The translations under genes were made by a program, and so were the position numbers. This document shows, one piece after another, positions 17,571 through 24,795 of a stretch of DNA of 43,448 nt. How positions within the stretch are numbered: position 1 is the first letter of the stretch; every line of letters begins with the position of its first letter. Source of the stretch: an uncultured Eubacteriaceae bacterium. GTDB lineage: Bacteria > Bacillota > Clostridia > Lachnospirales > CAG-274. Below the pieces are notes generated by a model. It worked only from the letters and a program-made list of their open reading frames with translations, ran no database searches and was not told the DNA's origin. The DNA lies in assembly GCA_948441255.1 (NCBI GenBank), contig CAOJPS010000003.1, positions 1 through 43,448 of the forward strand. The letters run 5' to 3'.

Positions 17571-17713
17571 GGACGCTGTCCCACACCCTGCTAGCTTTCT
17601 TTCAAGAAAGCTAGGCAAAGAACTTTTATGCGAAACTGCGTTTCGCTGTTTAAAAAATAGCGAATGCTTTGCGTTATGGGTCAGAGGATTTGTGGGACAG
17701 CGTTCCACGGTGT
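17571..17713. repeat. Hairpin-mosaic repeat inside the cobalamin operon
   Basis: GTGGGACGCTGTCCCAC starts the element at about 17571 and GTGGGACAGCGTTCCAC ends it at about 17709, in opposite module orientation. Between them lie CTAGCTTTCTT/AAGAAAGCTAG, GCGAAACTGCGTTTCGC and a GC-AAAGC hairpin remnant. It separates cobS from the CobU-like gene and would be transcribed with them. Confidence 0.8.
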
Positions 17714-17746
17714 TTCCTATATTGTGATGTTTGGGAGGTGTTTGGC

Positions 17747-18070
17747 TTGATTCTTGTTGTTGGCGGGGCGTTTCAGGGAAAACATAATTTTGCCGAAAAT
17801 GTCCTGGGTGTTTTGAAAGAACGTGTTTTTGATGATTTTCATTTGAAAATTAAAGACGCTGCTAATGGAAATGTGGAATTGTTTTTGAAAGATATATTTG
17901 AGGGCGGTTTTGAGGTTATTATATGTGATGAGGTTGGCTGCGGTATTGTTCCTTTGGAAAAAAGTGACAGGGAATGGAGAGAAATTGTTGGCAGAGGGCT
18001 ATGTCTGGCAGCGAAAAACTGCGATGAGGTCTGGAGAGTTCAGTGCGGTATTGGAACTAGGATAAAGTGA
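17747..18070 (+). CDS. Short CobU-like protein
   Basis: This 107-residue protein is related to adenosylcobinamide kinase/guanylyltransferase but much shorter. It opens with ILVVGGAFQGKHNFAE, a P-loop-like strand-loop. Its second half reads CDEVGCGIVPLEKSDREWREIVGR, the CobU C-terminal signature, and it ends GIGTRIK as CobU proteins do. The middle of CobU, including the GMP-accepting His region, is absent. I choose TTG 17747 because GGGAGGTG is six bases upstream; sequence further upstream is repeat DNA. It may be an accessory nucleotide-binding partner of CobU or of the next gene, cbiB. Similar short homologues are, to my knowledge, present in other clostridial cobalamin operons. Confidence 0.75.
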   Translation: MILVVGGAFQGKHNFAENVLGVLKERVFDDFHLKIKDAANGNVELFLKDIFEGGFEVIICDEVGCGIVPLEKSDREWREIVGRGLCLAAKNCDEVWRVQCGIGTRIK

Positions 18071-18088
18071 CGGATAGAGGAATTTGAT

Positions 18089-19060
18089 ATGTTTGAGTAT
18101 TCTGTTTATGCTTGTTTTATAGGTTTTTTTATTGATATGCTTATTGGCGACCCTAATTTTAGGTATCACCCAATAAGACTTATTGGCGGATTTATTTCCT
18201 TTTGTGAAAGGTGTTTGAGAGGGATTTTTGCGGAGAGTGAAAAAGGGCTGAAAATGGCGGGCCTTTTTTTGATTGTTATTGTTTTGGCTGTTACTGTGGG
18301 AATTGTTTTTTTTATAAATTATTTCGCTTATAAGATTAATTTATATTTAGGGCTTGTTGCCGAGTCTTTATTTTGTTACTTTTTTATCGCCGCTAAAGCG
18401 CTTAAAACAGAAAGTATGAAAGTTTACGATAAAATATTATCGGGGGATATTGACGGGGCAAAAAACGCCCTTTCTATGATTGTGGGACGTGACGTGGAAA
18501 GGCTTGACCGTGACGGGATTGTGAGGGCGGCTGTGGAAACTGTGGCGGAAAATTTATCTGACGGGGTTATCGCTCCTGTTTTATATATTTTGATTGGCGG
18601 AAGTGTTTTTGGAGCTTTTTATAAGGCTGTTAATACTATGGATTCTATGGTGGGATATAAAAATGAAAGGTATATTTTCTTTGGAAAGTGCGCCGCTAAG
18701 CTTGACGATATCGCTAATTATCTGCCCTCAAGAATTTCGGCGGTTCTGCTTATTATTGCCAGCTTTATTTTGGGTATGAACGCCAAGGGAGCGTATAGTA
18801 TTTTCAGACGGGACAGATTTAAACATTCAAGCCCTAATTCCGCTCAGACAGAATCGGCTTGTGCTGGTGCTTTGAATATAAGGCTTGCCGGAAACGCTTA
18901 TTATTTTGGAAAGCTGTATGAAAAGCCTTTTATTGGTGATGATATTGAGAAAATATCGCCGGATAAAATTAAAGACGCTAATAAACTTATGTATGGGGCG
19001 GCTTTGATTGCTTTGGGGGTTGGGAGTATAATTTGGTTTGTTGTGAGGATTTGGAAATAG
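18089..19060 (+). CDS. cbiB: Adenosylcobinamide-phosphate synthase
   Basis: CbiB (CobD in aerobic nomenclature) is a membrane enzyme that attaches aminopropanol or its phosphate to adenosylcobyric acid. The 323-residue product has the family's N-terminal motif GDPNFRYHPIRLIGGFI near residue 21 and RDVERLDRDGIVRAAVETVAENLSDGVIAP in the middle. NTMDSMVGYKNERY and PNSAQTESACAGALNIRL follow. Several hydrophobic segments are visible. It is the last gene of the operon, with a strong terminator directly after the stop. Confidence 0.95.
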   Translation: MFEYSVYACFIGFFIDMLIGDPNFRYHPIRLIGGFISFCERCLRGIFAESEKGLKMAGLFLIVIVLAVTVGIVFFINYFAYKINLYLGLVAESLFCYFFIAAKALKTESMKVYDKILSGDIDGAKNALSMIVGRDVERLDRDGIVRAAVETVAENLSDGVIAPVLYILIGGSVFGAFYKAVNTMDSMVGYKNERYIFFGKCAAKLDDIANYLPSRISAVLLIIASFILGMNAKGAYSIFRRDRFKHSSPNSAQTESACAGALNIRLAGNAYYFGKLYEKPFIGDDIEKISPDKIKDANKLMYGAALIALGVGSIIWFVVRIWK

Positions 19061-19093
19061 AAAAGGCAAACATTTCTAATGTTTGCCTTTTCT
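19059..19093 (+). terminator. Terminator of the cobalamin operon
   Basis: A perfect 16-bp stem, AGAAAAGGCAAACATT, with a three-base loop overlaps the cbiB stop. The 3' arm ends in CCTTTTCT and is followed by a T-rich stretch. The stem is nearly symmetric in its A and T tails. Confidence 0.8.
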
Positions 19094-19100
19094 AGTATTT

Positions 19101-19412
19101 TAACGTGAGTTTGATAAAGCATTAAAAACCTTGGGCTTTCAGCCCAAACCCGACTTCTTGTTCAGTGTTTTTGGCTTCGCCAAAAATCGGCTTACGCCGA
19201 CCGCATTTCTTTGCGGCACTACTTAAAAGAAAGAAGCAAAGAACTTTTGTGCGAAACTACGTTTCGCTGATGAAATGAGAAATTTTCAATTAAAATTAAA
19301 TTAACCAATAACTTTATTTTCAGCAAAGCGTTAGCTTTGCGTTTTAAAGTTTAGGGTCAAGCCCTTTTTAAAGGGCTTGCAGGGTGTGGGACAGCGTCCC
19401 ACGGTTTTAAAT
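19101..19412. repeat. Hairpin-mosaic repeat between cbiB and dnaJ, near-complete copy
   Basis: The array begins with AACGTGAGTTTGAT, as in the 1060 element. Then come TTGGGCT/AGCCCAA (19131-19147), a TTTTTGGC/GCCAAAAA hairpin, TCGGC/GCCGA, CCGCA/TGCGG and GCGAAACTACGTTTCGC. A GCAAAGC/GCTTTGC hairpin, AAGCCCTTT/AAAGGGCTT and GTGGGACAGCGTCCCAC end it. This is the fullest set of modules in the window. It lies downstream of two converging operons, so it may also act in 3' end formation. No gene is supported in 19061-19419. Confidence 0.85.
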
Positions 19413-19419
19413 CTTTTTT

Positions 19420-20571
19420 TTATTCGTTGAAAAAATCTTTTACCTTTTCGCCGAAACTTTTGCTTTTTTTCTCTGGGGGAATGTACCCTGAAAATTCACG
19501 AAGTAATTCTTTTTGGCGTTCAGTCAGCTTTGTTGGTATTTGTACTTTAAATGTGATAATCTGGTCGCCTCGGTATTTGCTGTTTCGGACGTTGTATGCG
19601 CCTTTGCCTTTTAATACCGCTGTGTCATTTGGCTGAGTTCCAGCTTTTAGGGTATACTTTTCTTCACCGTCTATTGTTGGGATAGTCAGTTCGTCCCCTA
19701 AAGCCGCCTGTGTGAAAGATATTGGCACATCAAGGTATATATTGTTCTCTTTTCGCACAAAGCTTTTGTGAGGTCTTACATATATGTTCACGTACAAGTC
19801 GCCGTTTGCTCCGCCACGGTCGCCGGCTTCGCCTAAACCAGCTTTTCTTATGCTCTGACCGTTGTCAATTCCTCTGGGAATTGATATCTTGATTTTCTTA
19901 GCTTTCTTAACTTTTCCTTTACCTCTGCACGACGGGCAGGGCTCTTTAATGATTTTGCCTTCGCCGTGGCACGCCGAACACGGCCTTGTGCTGCGCATTG
20001 TGCCGAACATCGTCTGCTGTACTACGCTTTCCTGTCCTGTACCGCCGCATTTCTTGCAGTTTTCCGCAACTGTTCCGGGTTTTGCTCCCGTACCTTTGCA
20101 GTGTTCGCAAGTTTCTGTTATATTTAGTGAAATTTCTTTTTCCGTATCTTTCATAGATTCCTCAAAAGAAATTTGAATATTGGTCTGGACGTCCGCTCCT
20201 CTTTTAGGACCGTTTCTTTTTCTGCTTCCACCGCCGAAAATATCGCCAAAACCGCTTCCGCCGAAAAAGCTTTCAAATATATCCCCCATATCCATTCCGC
20301 TGAAACCGCCGCTGAAGCCGCCTCCCGCTGAACCGCCCCCGTTTTCAAACGCTGAGTGTCCATAGTGGTCATATGCCGCTTTTTTCTGAGCGTCGCTTAA
20401 AACCTCGTACGCTTCGCCAGCTTCTTTAAATTTCGCTTCGGCTTCTTTATTGTTGGGGTTGGCATCGGGGTGGTATTTTTTTGCCAGTTTTCTGTACGCC
20501 TTTTTTATGTCGGCGTCACTGGCGTTTTTGTCCACCCCCAATACTTCGTAATAATCTCGTTTATCTGCCAA
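19420..20571 (-). CDS. dnaJ: Chaperone DnaJ (Hsp40)
   Basis: This co-chaperone stimulates the DnaK ATPase and delivers unfolded proteins. The 383-residue type I DnaJ has a J domain with HPD at 34-36. A Gly/Phe-rich linker (about 75-110) follows, then four zinc-binding CxxCxGxG repeats ([32 protein letters not shown]) and the C-terminal substrate-binding domains. The start is TTG 20571, eight bases after an AGGAGG site; translating further upstream gives no family sequence. It lies 249 bp after dnaK, with a MITE-like element and a long stem-loop in that gap, which is wider than usual. Confidence 0.97.
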   Translation of the reverse strand: MADKRDYYEVLGVDKNASDADIKKAYRKLAKKYHPDANPNNKEAEAKFKEAGEAYEVLSDAQKKAAYDHYGHSAFENGGGSAGGGFSGGFSGMDMGDIFESFFGGSGFGDIFGGGSRKRNGPKRGADVQTNIQISFEESMKDTEKEISLNITETCEHCKGTGAKPGTVAENCKKCGGTGQESVVQQTMFGTMRSTRPCSACHGEGKIIKEPCPSCRGKGKVKKAKKIKISIPRGIDNGQSIRKAGLGEAGDRGGANGDLYVNIYVRPHKSFVRKENNIYLDVPISFTQAALGDELTIPTIDGEEKYTLKAGTQPNDTAVLKGKGAYNVRNSKYRGDQIITFKVQIPTKLTERQKELLREFSGYIPPEKKSKSFGEKVKDFFNE

Positions 20572-20623
20572 GCAAGTCACCTCCTGAGAGTCTGTCTGAA
20601 AATTATTGAACATCTTTTGTGTA

Positions 20624-20765
20624 TATAGTAATTACACTTTAAAGGTTACAAAAAAATTATTTTACTTGCACGGGCTGTAAATTGCTTCGCAATTCGCTTA
20701 CCGCCCAGCAGTGCTTATGCACTCGTAAAATATTTTTTTGTTATAATTTAAGTGTAATTACTATA
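20624..20765. repeat. MITE-like element, TATA-ended family, intact copy
   Basis: The element is 142 bp with 16-bp perfect ends: TATAGTAATTACACTT at 20624-20639, inverted at 20750-20765. The stem continues inward (TTACAAAAAAAT / ATTTTTTTGTTATAA). Inside are the hairpins AATTGC-TTC-GCAATT and AGTGC-TTAT-GCACT. It is the uninterrupted relative of 2298-2583 and sits between dnaK and dnaJ on their transcript. Confidence 0.85.
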
Positions 20766-20769
20766 GTCA

Positions 20770-20807
20770 GCAAACTTACAGCAATTCTGGAATTGCTGTA
20801 AGTTTGC
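20770..20807 (-). terminator. Long stem-loop downstream of dnaK
   Basis: GCAAACTTACAGCAATTC and its perfect inverse form an 18-bp stem with a two-base loop, 14 bases after the dnaK stop. On the dnaK strand no U-tract follows, so it may stabilise the 3' end or attenuate read-through into dnaJ rather than terminate strongly. Confidence 0.55.
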
Positions 20808-20820
20808 CTTATATATTTTA

Positions 20821-22668
20821 TTACATATCTATTACATCGTCATTGTTTGTGTTTTGAGCGCCGCCCATATCCATATTAGGGTCGGCTCCTGCCTGAGCGC
20901 CTGCTTGCTGATAGAGTTTTGTGGAGAAATCGTTTACAACTTTTGAAAGTGTTTCCGTGGCTGTTTTTAATGTGGCTACATCGCTTTCAGACATTGTTTC
21001 AGAGTTCATACCCTCCGTAACTTTTTTAAGGTTTTCAACTTCGCCCTGAATTTTGTTCTTGTCTTCGTCTGTTATCTTATCTTTGAGGTTTTCATCGTTA
21101 AGCAGTTTTTCTGTCTGAAATATTAAGCTGTCCGCTTCATTTTTAACGTCTATAGCCTCTTTGCGTTTTTTATCCTGCTCGGCGTATTGCTCGGCTTCTC
21201 TGACAGCTCTGTCGATTTCCTCATCGCTTAAGTTTGTGCTTGAGGTAATTGTGATGTTCTGTTCTTTTCCTGTTCCCAAATCTTTCGCGGAAACTTTTGT
21301 TATTCCGTTGGCGTCTATATCAAATGAAACCTCAATTTGAGGGATTCCTCTTGGAGCTGGAGCGATTCCGTCAAGTCTGAATTGTCCGAGTGACTTGTTA
21401 TCTCTTGCCAAAGGTCTTTCGCCTTGAACAATGTTTATATCAACAGCTGTCTGATTATCAGCGTAAGTTGAGAAAACTTGTTTTTTATTTGTTGGGATTG
21501 TGGTGTTTCTTGGAATAAGAACTGTTGAAACTCCCCCGGCTGTTTCGATTCCAAGAGAAAGAGGAGTAACGTCAAGAAGCAAAATGCTTCCGGCGCCTTC
21601 ATCACCGGCAAGTTTTCCACCTTGAATTGAGGCTCCGAGGGCTACACATTCGTCTGGATTGATTCCTTTAAACGGTTCTTTTCCAGTGATTTTAGCAACC
21701 TCATCCTGAACAGCCGGTATTCTTGTTGAACCTCCTACAAGAAGAACTTTGTCAAGCTCGGAAGCTGAAAGGTCGGCGTCTGACAAAGCGTTTCTTACAG
21801 GACCTAAAGTGGCTTCTACAAGGTCGTGTGTAAGTTCGTCAAATTTAGCTTTTGAAAGTGTAATATCAAGGTGTTTTGGACCGTCTTGATTCATAGTGAT
21901 AAATGGCAGGTTGATGTTTGTGGTTGTGGTTGTGGAAAGCTCTTTTTTCGCTTTTTCAGCGGCTTCTTTAAGTCTTTGCATAGCCATTTTATCTGTACTT
22001 AAATCCATATTTTCTGTCTTTTTAAATTCAGCGACAAGATAGTCGATTATTCTCTGGTCGAAGTCATCGCCTCCAAGGTGGTTGTTTCCGCTTGTGGCGA
22101 GAACTTCTATAACGCCGTCGCCGATTTCTATTATTGAAACGTCAAATGTTCCGCCGCCAAGGTCATAAACCATAATTTTTTGCTCTTTCTCATTGTCAAG
22201 ACCATATGCCAAAGCCGCCGCCGTAGGCTCGTTTATAATACGTTTTACGTCAAGTCCGGCAATTTTTCCGGCGTCTTTTGTCGCTTGTCTTTGGCTGTCT
22301 GTGAAATATGCCGGTACTGTTATTACGGCTTCCGTAACAGATTCGCCTATATAACTCTCAGCGTCTTTTTTAAGCTTTTGAAGAATCATAGCGGAAATTT
22401 CCTGCGGTGAGAATTTTTTATCATCGTGAGTGAATTTATAGTCGGAACCCATATGACGCTTAATTGAAATAACAGTTCCATCTACATTTGTTACAGCCTG
22501 ACGTTTCGCTGTTTCTCCAACAAGTCTTTCTCCTGTTTTTGTGAAGCCTACAACAGACGGTGTCGTTCTCATACCCTCACTGTTGGCTATAACTACTGGC
22601 TGACCGCCTTCCATAACAGCGACGCAAGAGTTTGTTGTACCTAAATCAATTCCTATTATTTTTCCCAT
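20821..22668 (-). CDS. dnaK: Chaperone DnaK (Hsp70)
   Basis: This ATP-dependent chaperone has 615 residues, the usual Firmicute length. The nucleotide-binding domain shows [14 protein letters not shown] at the start, the phosphate-2 motif [13 protein letters not shown] and [10 protein letters not shown]. The linker [15 protein letters not shown] leads into the substrate-binding domain. The C-terminal lid is followed by a Gln/Ala/Gly-rich tail ending DDVIDM. The start codon has an AGGAGG-like site (GGGAGGAAATAAT). It is the third gene of hrcA-grpE-dnaK-dnaJ. Confidence 0.99.
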   Translation of the reverse strand: MGKIIGIDLGTTNSCVAVMEGGQPVVIANSEGMRTTPSVVGFTKTGERLVGETAKRQAVTNVDGTVISIKRHMGSDYKFTHDDKKFSPQEISAMILQKLKKDAESYIGESVTEAVITVPAYFTDSQRQATKDAGKIAGLDVKRIINEPTAAALAYGLDNEKEQKIMVYDLGGGTFDVSIIEIGDGVIEVLATSGNNHLGGDDFDQRIIDYLVAEFKKTENMDLSTDKMAMQRLKEAAEKAKKELSTTTTTNINLPFITMNQDGPKHLDITLSKAKFDELTHDLVEATLGPVRNALSDADLSASELDKVLLVGGSTRIPAVQDEVAKITGKEPFKGINPDECVALGASIQGGKLAGDEGAGSILLLDVTPLSLGIETAGGVSTVLIPRNTTIPTNKKQVFSTYADNQTAVDINIVQGERPLARDNKSLGQFRLDGIAPAPRGIPQIEVSFDIDANGITKVSAKDLGTGKEQNITITSSTNLSDEEIDRAVREAEQYAEQDKKRKEAIDVKNEADSLIFQTEKLLNDENLKDKITDEDKNKIQGEVENLKKVTEGMNSETMSESDVATLKTATETLSKVVNDFSTKLYQQAGAQAGADPNMDMGGAQNTNNDDVIDM

Positions 22669-22716
22669 TATTATTTCCTCCCAAAATATAAATATTTAAA
22701 TGTACGGCAAATCGCC

Positions 22717-23298
22717 TTAATTTGCTACCTGTACCATACTTGGTCTTATAACTTTATCTTTGCATATATAGCCTTTTTGAAGAACTTTTGTTATTTCGTT
22801 TTCTCCAAAGTTTTCGTCCTCAATGTGCATAACGGCATTGTGGAAGTTTGGGTCAAAAGTTTTGCCTTCAGCCTCAATTTCAGAAACGCCTAGAGATGAG
22901 AGAATTTCCGTGAACTGTTTTAAAACCATTTCAATTCCCTTATAAAGTCCGCTTTCTTTTTCTTCCTCTGAAACGGCGGAAACAGCTCTCTCAAAGTTGT
23001 CGATAACTGGAATAAGCTTTAAAACTGAATCTCTTACACCGTCGTCATACATATTTGCTTTTTCTTTGGACGTGCGTTTTCTGAAATTATCAAATTCGGC
23101 AAGAGTCCTTTGATATCTGTCAAGATAATCAGCCGCTTTTTTTTCAAGCTCCGCCTTTTCATCTATAATTTCTTCTTTAGGCGCGCTATCTTCGCTGTTT
23201 ATGTCGCATTCTTTATTGTCATCGGCGCTGTTTTCACAATTATTGTCTGTTTCATTTGTTTTTATGTCGTCAACCGATTCCTTTTCTTTTTCTTCCAT
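22717..23298 (-). CDS. grpE: Nucleotide exchange factor GrpE
   Basis: GrpE releases ADP from DnaK and acts as a thermosensor in the chaperone cycle. The 193-residue product has an acidic, low-complexity N-terminal tail (about 1-55), a long coiled-coil helix, and then the family core YQRTLAEFDNFRKRT. DSVLKLIPVIDNFERAV follows, and the beta domain ends VLQKGYICKDKVIRPSMVQVAN. The start ATG follows AGAAAGGAGAAATTA. The gap to hrcA upstream is filled by a MITE-like element. Confidence 0.97.
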   Translation of the reverse strand: MEEKEKESVDDIKTNETDNNCENSADDNKECDINSEDSAPKEEIIDEKAELEKKAADYLDRYQRTLAEFDNFRKRTSKEKANMYDDGVRDSVLKLIPVIDNFERAVSAVSEEEKESGLYKGIEMVLKQFTEILSSLGVSEIEAEGKTFDPNFHNAVMHIEDENFGENEITKVLQKGYICKDKVIRPSMVQVAN

Positions 23299-23334
23299 AA
23301 TGAGATTAATTTCTCCTTTCTAAAATTGCTTTAA

Positions 23335-23491
23335 GGCAATACCGCATAATTCAATAAAACAGGTTTGAGATGATATTTTTCAGTGCAAGGAAAAAGCTCG
23401 CAATCATAGCCGGCGCCTATGATAAGAGGTTTTGACGCAGCAATGGAAAATATCAGCCAAAGCTGTGAAATTATAATTATGCGGTAGTGCC
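23335..23491. mobile_element. MITE-like element, TTAA family, in the hrcA-grpE gap
   Basis: The element is 157 bp with GGCAATACCGCATAATT-type ends, flanked by TTAA at 23331-23334 and 23492-23495. It fills almost all of the hrcA-grpE gap. The right-hand TTAA forms the hrcA stop codon (TAA on the minus strand). It is homologous, in reverse, to 820-1036 without that copy's extra 60 bases. It is transcribed with the heat-shock operon and its ends could pair in the mRNA. Confidence 0.88.
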
Positions 23492-24556
23492 TTAAGTTCC
23501 TTCGTCAGAAAGAGCTTTGATAACATCGTTTATATTGTTTACTATACTGTTTAAAACGGGAATAACCTGCGCGTAGTTCATTCTTGTCGGACCTATTATT
23601 CCTATGCTGCCATATGAGTTTTTTCCATATTTATAGTCGGTCTTTATAATGCTGCAGTCTTTTAACTGTTCCATTGAGTTTTCATTGCCGATAAGAATTT
23701 TGATATTTCCCAAGCCTGATTTTTTTTCTTCTGTTTTTTCTTTATCACATTCAAGAATACTTATCAGCATATCTTTTTCCTCAAGCGCTTTGAAAACGGA
23801 CTTTGCTTTCTCAATATCGCTGAATTCGGGAAAGTCGAGAATATTGTTTACCCCGCTTGTGTAAACGCGCATATTTCTCTCATCATAAGCGGTTTTTAAA
23901 ACAGAAATGAAAACGTCGTCTATAAGTTTGCCGTAGGGTGAACTGAGAAATTGGGAATATGCTTCTTTTGAACTTATCTCAGAAAAAGAGTATTCTTTAA
24001 GCGTTTGATTTACAATATTTGAAATTTGATTTAAAATATCTGGTTCTGGTGCGTGATTGACTTTTATTACGTTGTTTTTGACAACTTTGTTGTCTGTTAC
24101 TATGACAGTGATTACAGACGTTTCGTCAAAAGGAATAACTTGAACGTGTTTTATTTTTATTTCCTGGCATTTAGGCTCGCTTACAACTGTAGTGTAATTT
24201 GTGAGGAGGGCGAGCGCTTTTGCCGTCTTACGCATAAGATACTCTATATGGTTTATGTTTTCCGCTACGGTGTTTCTTAAAAAATCTGTTTCTTGTTTTG
24301 TGAGTTCCCGAAAACGCAGAAGTCTGTCTACATAAAGCCTGTAGCCCATATCGGAGGGAACTCTGCCGGATGAGGTGTGAGGCTGAATTATAAAACCAAG
24401 TTCCTCAAGGTCGCTCATCTCATTTCTTATTGTGGCGCTGCTTATTCCCAAATTATATTTTTTTGCTATTGTTCTTGAACCTATTGGTTCAGCGGTGGCT
24501 ATATAATCGTTTATAATTGCCTCCAGTATTTTTATTTTTCTTTCATTTAAAATCAT
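23492..24556 (-). CDS. hrcA: Heat-inducible transcription repressor HrcA
   Basis: HrcA binds CIRCE operators and represses the dnaK (and usually groE) operons; GroEL keeps it active. The 354-residue product has an N-terminal winged helix (ILEAIINDYIATAEPIGSRTIAKK and SSATIRNEMSDLEELGFIIQPHTSSGR). The HrcA dimerisation and GAF-like domains follow, ending near GSIGIIGPTRMNYAQVIPVLN. It is the first gene of the operon, with a CIRCE site and promoter directly upstream, so it represses itself. The last codons GAA GGA ACT TAA run into the TTAA site of a MITE-like element. Confidence 0.98.
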   Translation of the reverse strand: MILNERKIKILEAIINDYIATAEPIGSRTIAKKYNLGISSATIRNEMSDLEELGFIIQPHTSSGRVPSDMGYRLYVDRLLRFRELTKQETDFLRNTVAENINHIEYLMRKTAKALALLTNYTTVVSEPKCQEIKIKHVQVIPFDETSVITVIVTDNKVVKNNVIKVNHAPEPDILNQISNIVNQTLKEYSFSEISSKEAYSQFLSSPYGKLIDDVFISVLKTAYDERNMRVYTSGVNNILDFPEFSDIEKAKSVFKALEEKDMLISILECDKEKTEEKKSGLGNIKILIGNENSMEQLKDCSIIKTDYKYGKNSYGSIGIIGPTRMNYAQVIPVLNSIVNNINDVIKALSDEGT

Positions 24557-24596
24557 TCAATCACGTCCTTTGCGAGAACACCAATTTAAAACTTTG

Positions 24597-24623
24597 TTAG
24601 CACTCGATTATGACGAGTGCTAA
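24597..24623. promoter_or_regulatory. CIRCE operator (HrcA binding site)
   Basis: TTAGCACTC, nine bases, GAGTGCTAA: a perfect match to the CIRCE consensus. It lies between the promoter and the hrcA start, as is usual for this operon. Confidence 0.97.
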
Positions 24624-24635
24624 TATCTAATAATA

Positions 24636-24664
24636 AAAATATCACTATTGACCGAATATGTCAA
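24636..24664 (-). promoter_or_regulatory. SigA-type promoter of hrcA-grpE-dnaK
   Basis: On the minus strand, TTGACA (24664-24659), a 17-base spacer and TATTTT (24641-24636) lie just upstream of the CIRCE site. HrcA bound at CIRCE would cover the start of transcription. Confidence 0.85.
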
Positions 24665-24715
24665 GTGATATTTTAAATTTTTTTTTATTTTAAGGAAATA
24701 CTACATAATTAATTA

Positions 24716-24744
24716 TGTACATTATTGTGATTAAATGGTATAAT
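24716..24744 (+). promoter_or_regulatory. Probable promoter of the DUF2079 gene
   Basis: TATAAT at 24739-24744 lies 52 bases before the start codon at 24796. The -35 region is a poor match. A short palindrome, CATAATTAATTATG, lies at about 24704-24717, next to a GGAAATACTACATAATT stretch resembling MITE ends. Confidence 0.45.
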
Positions 24745-24795
24745 CATAGGGTAATATTGGATTGCTATAAAAATTTATATTGAGGAGAAATTGAG

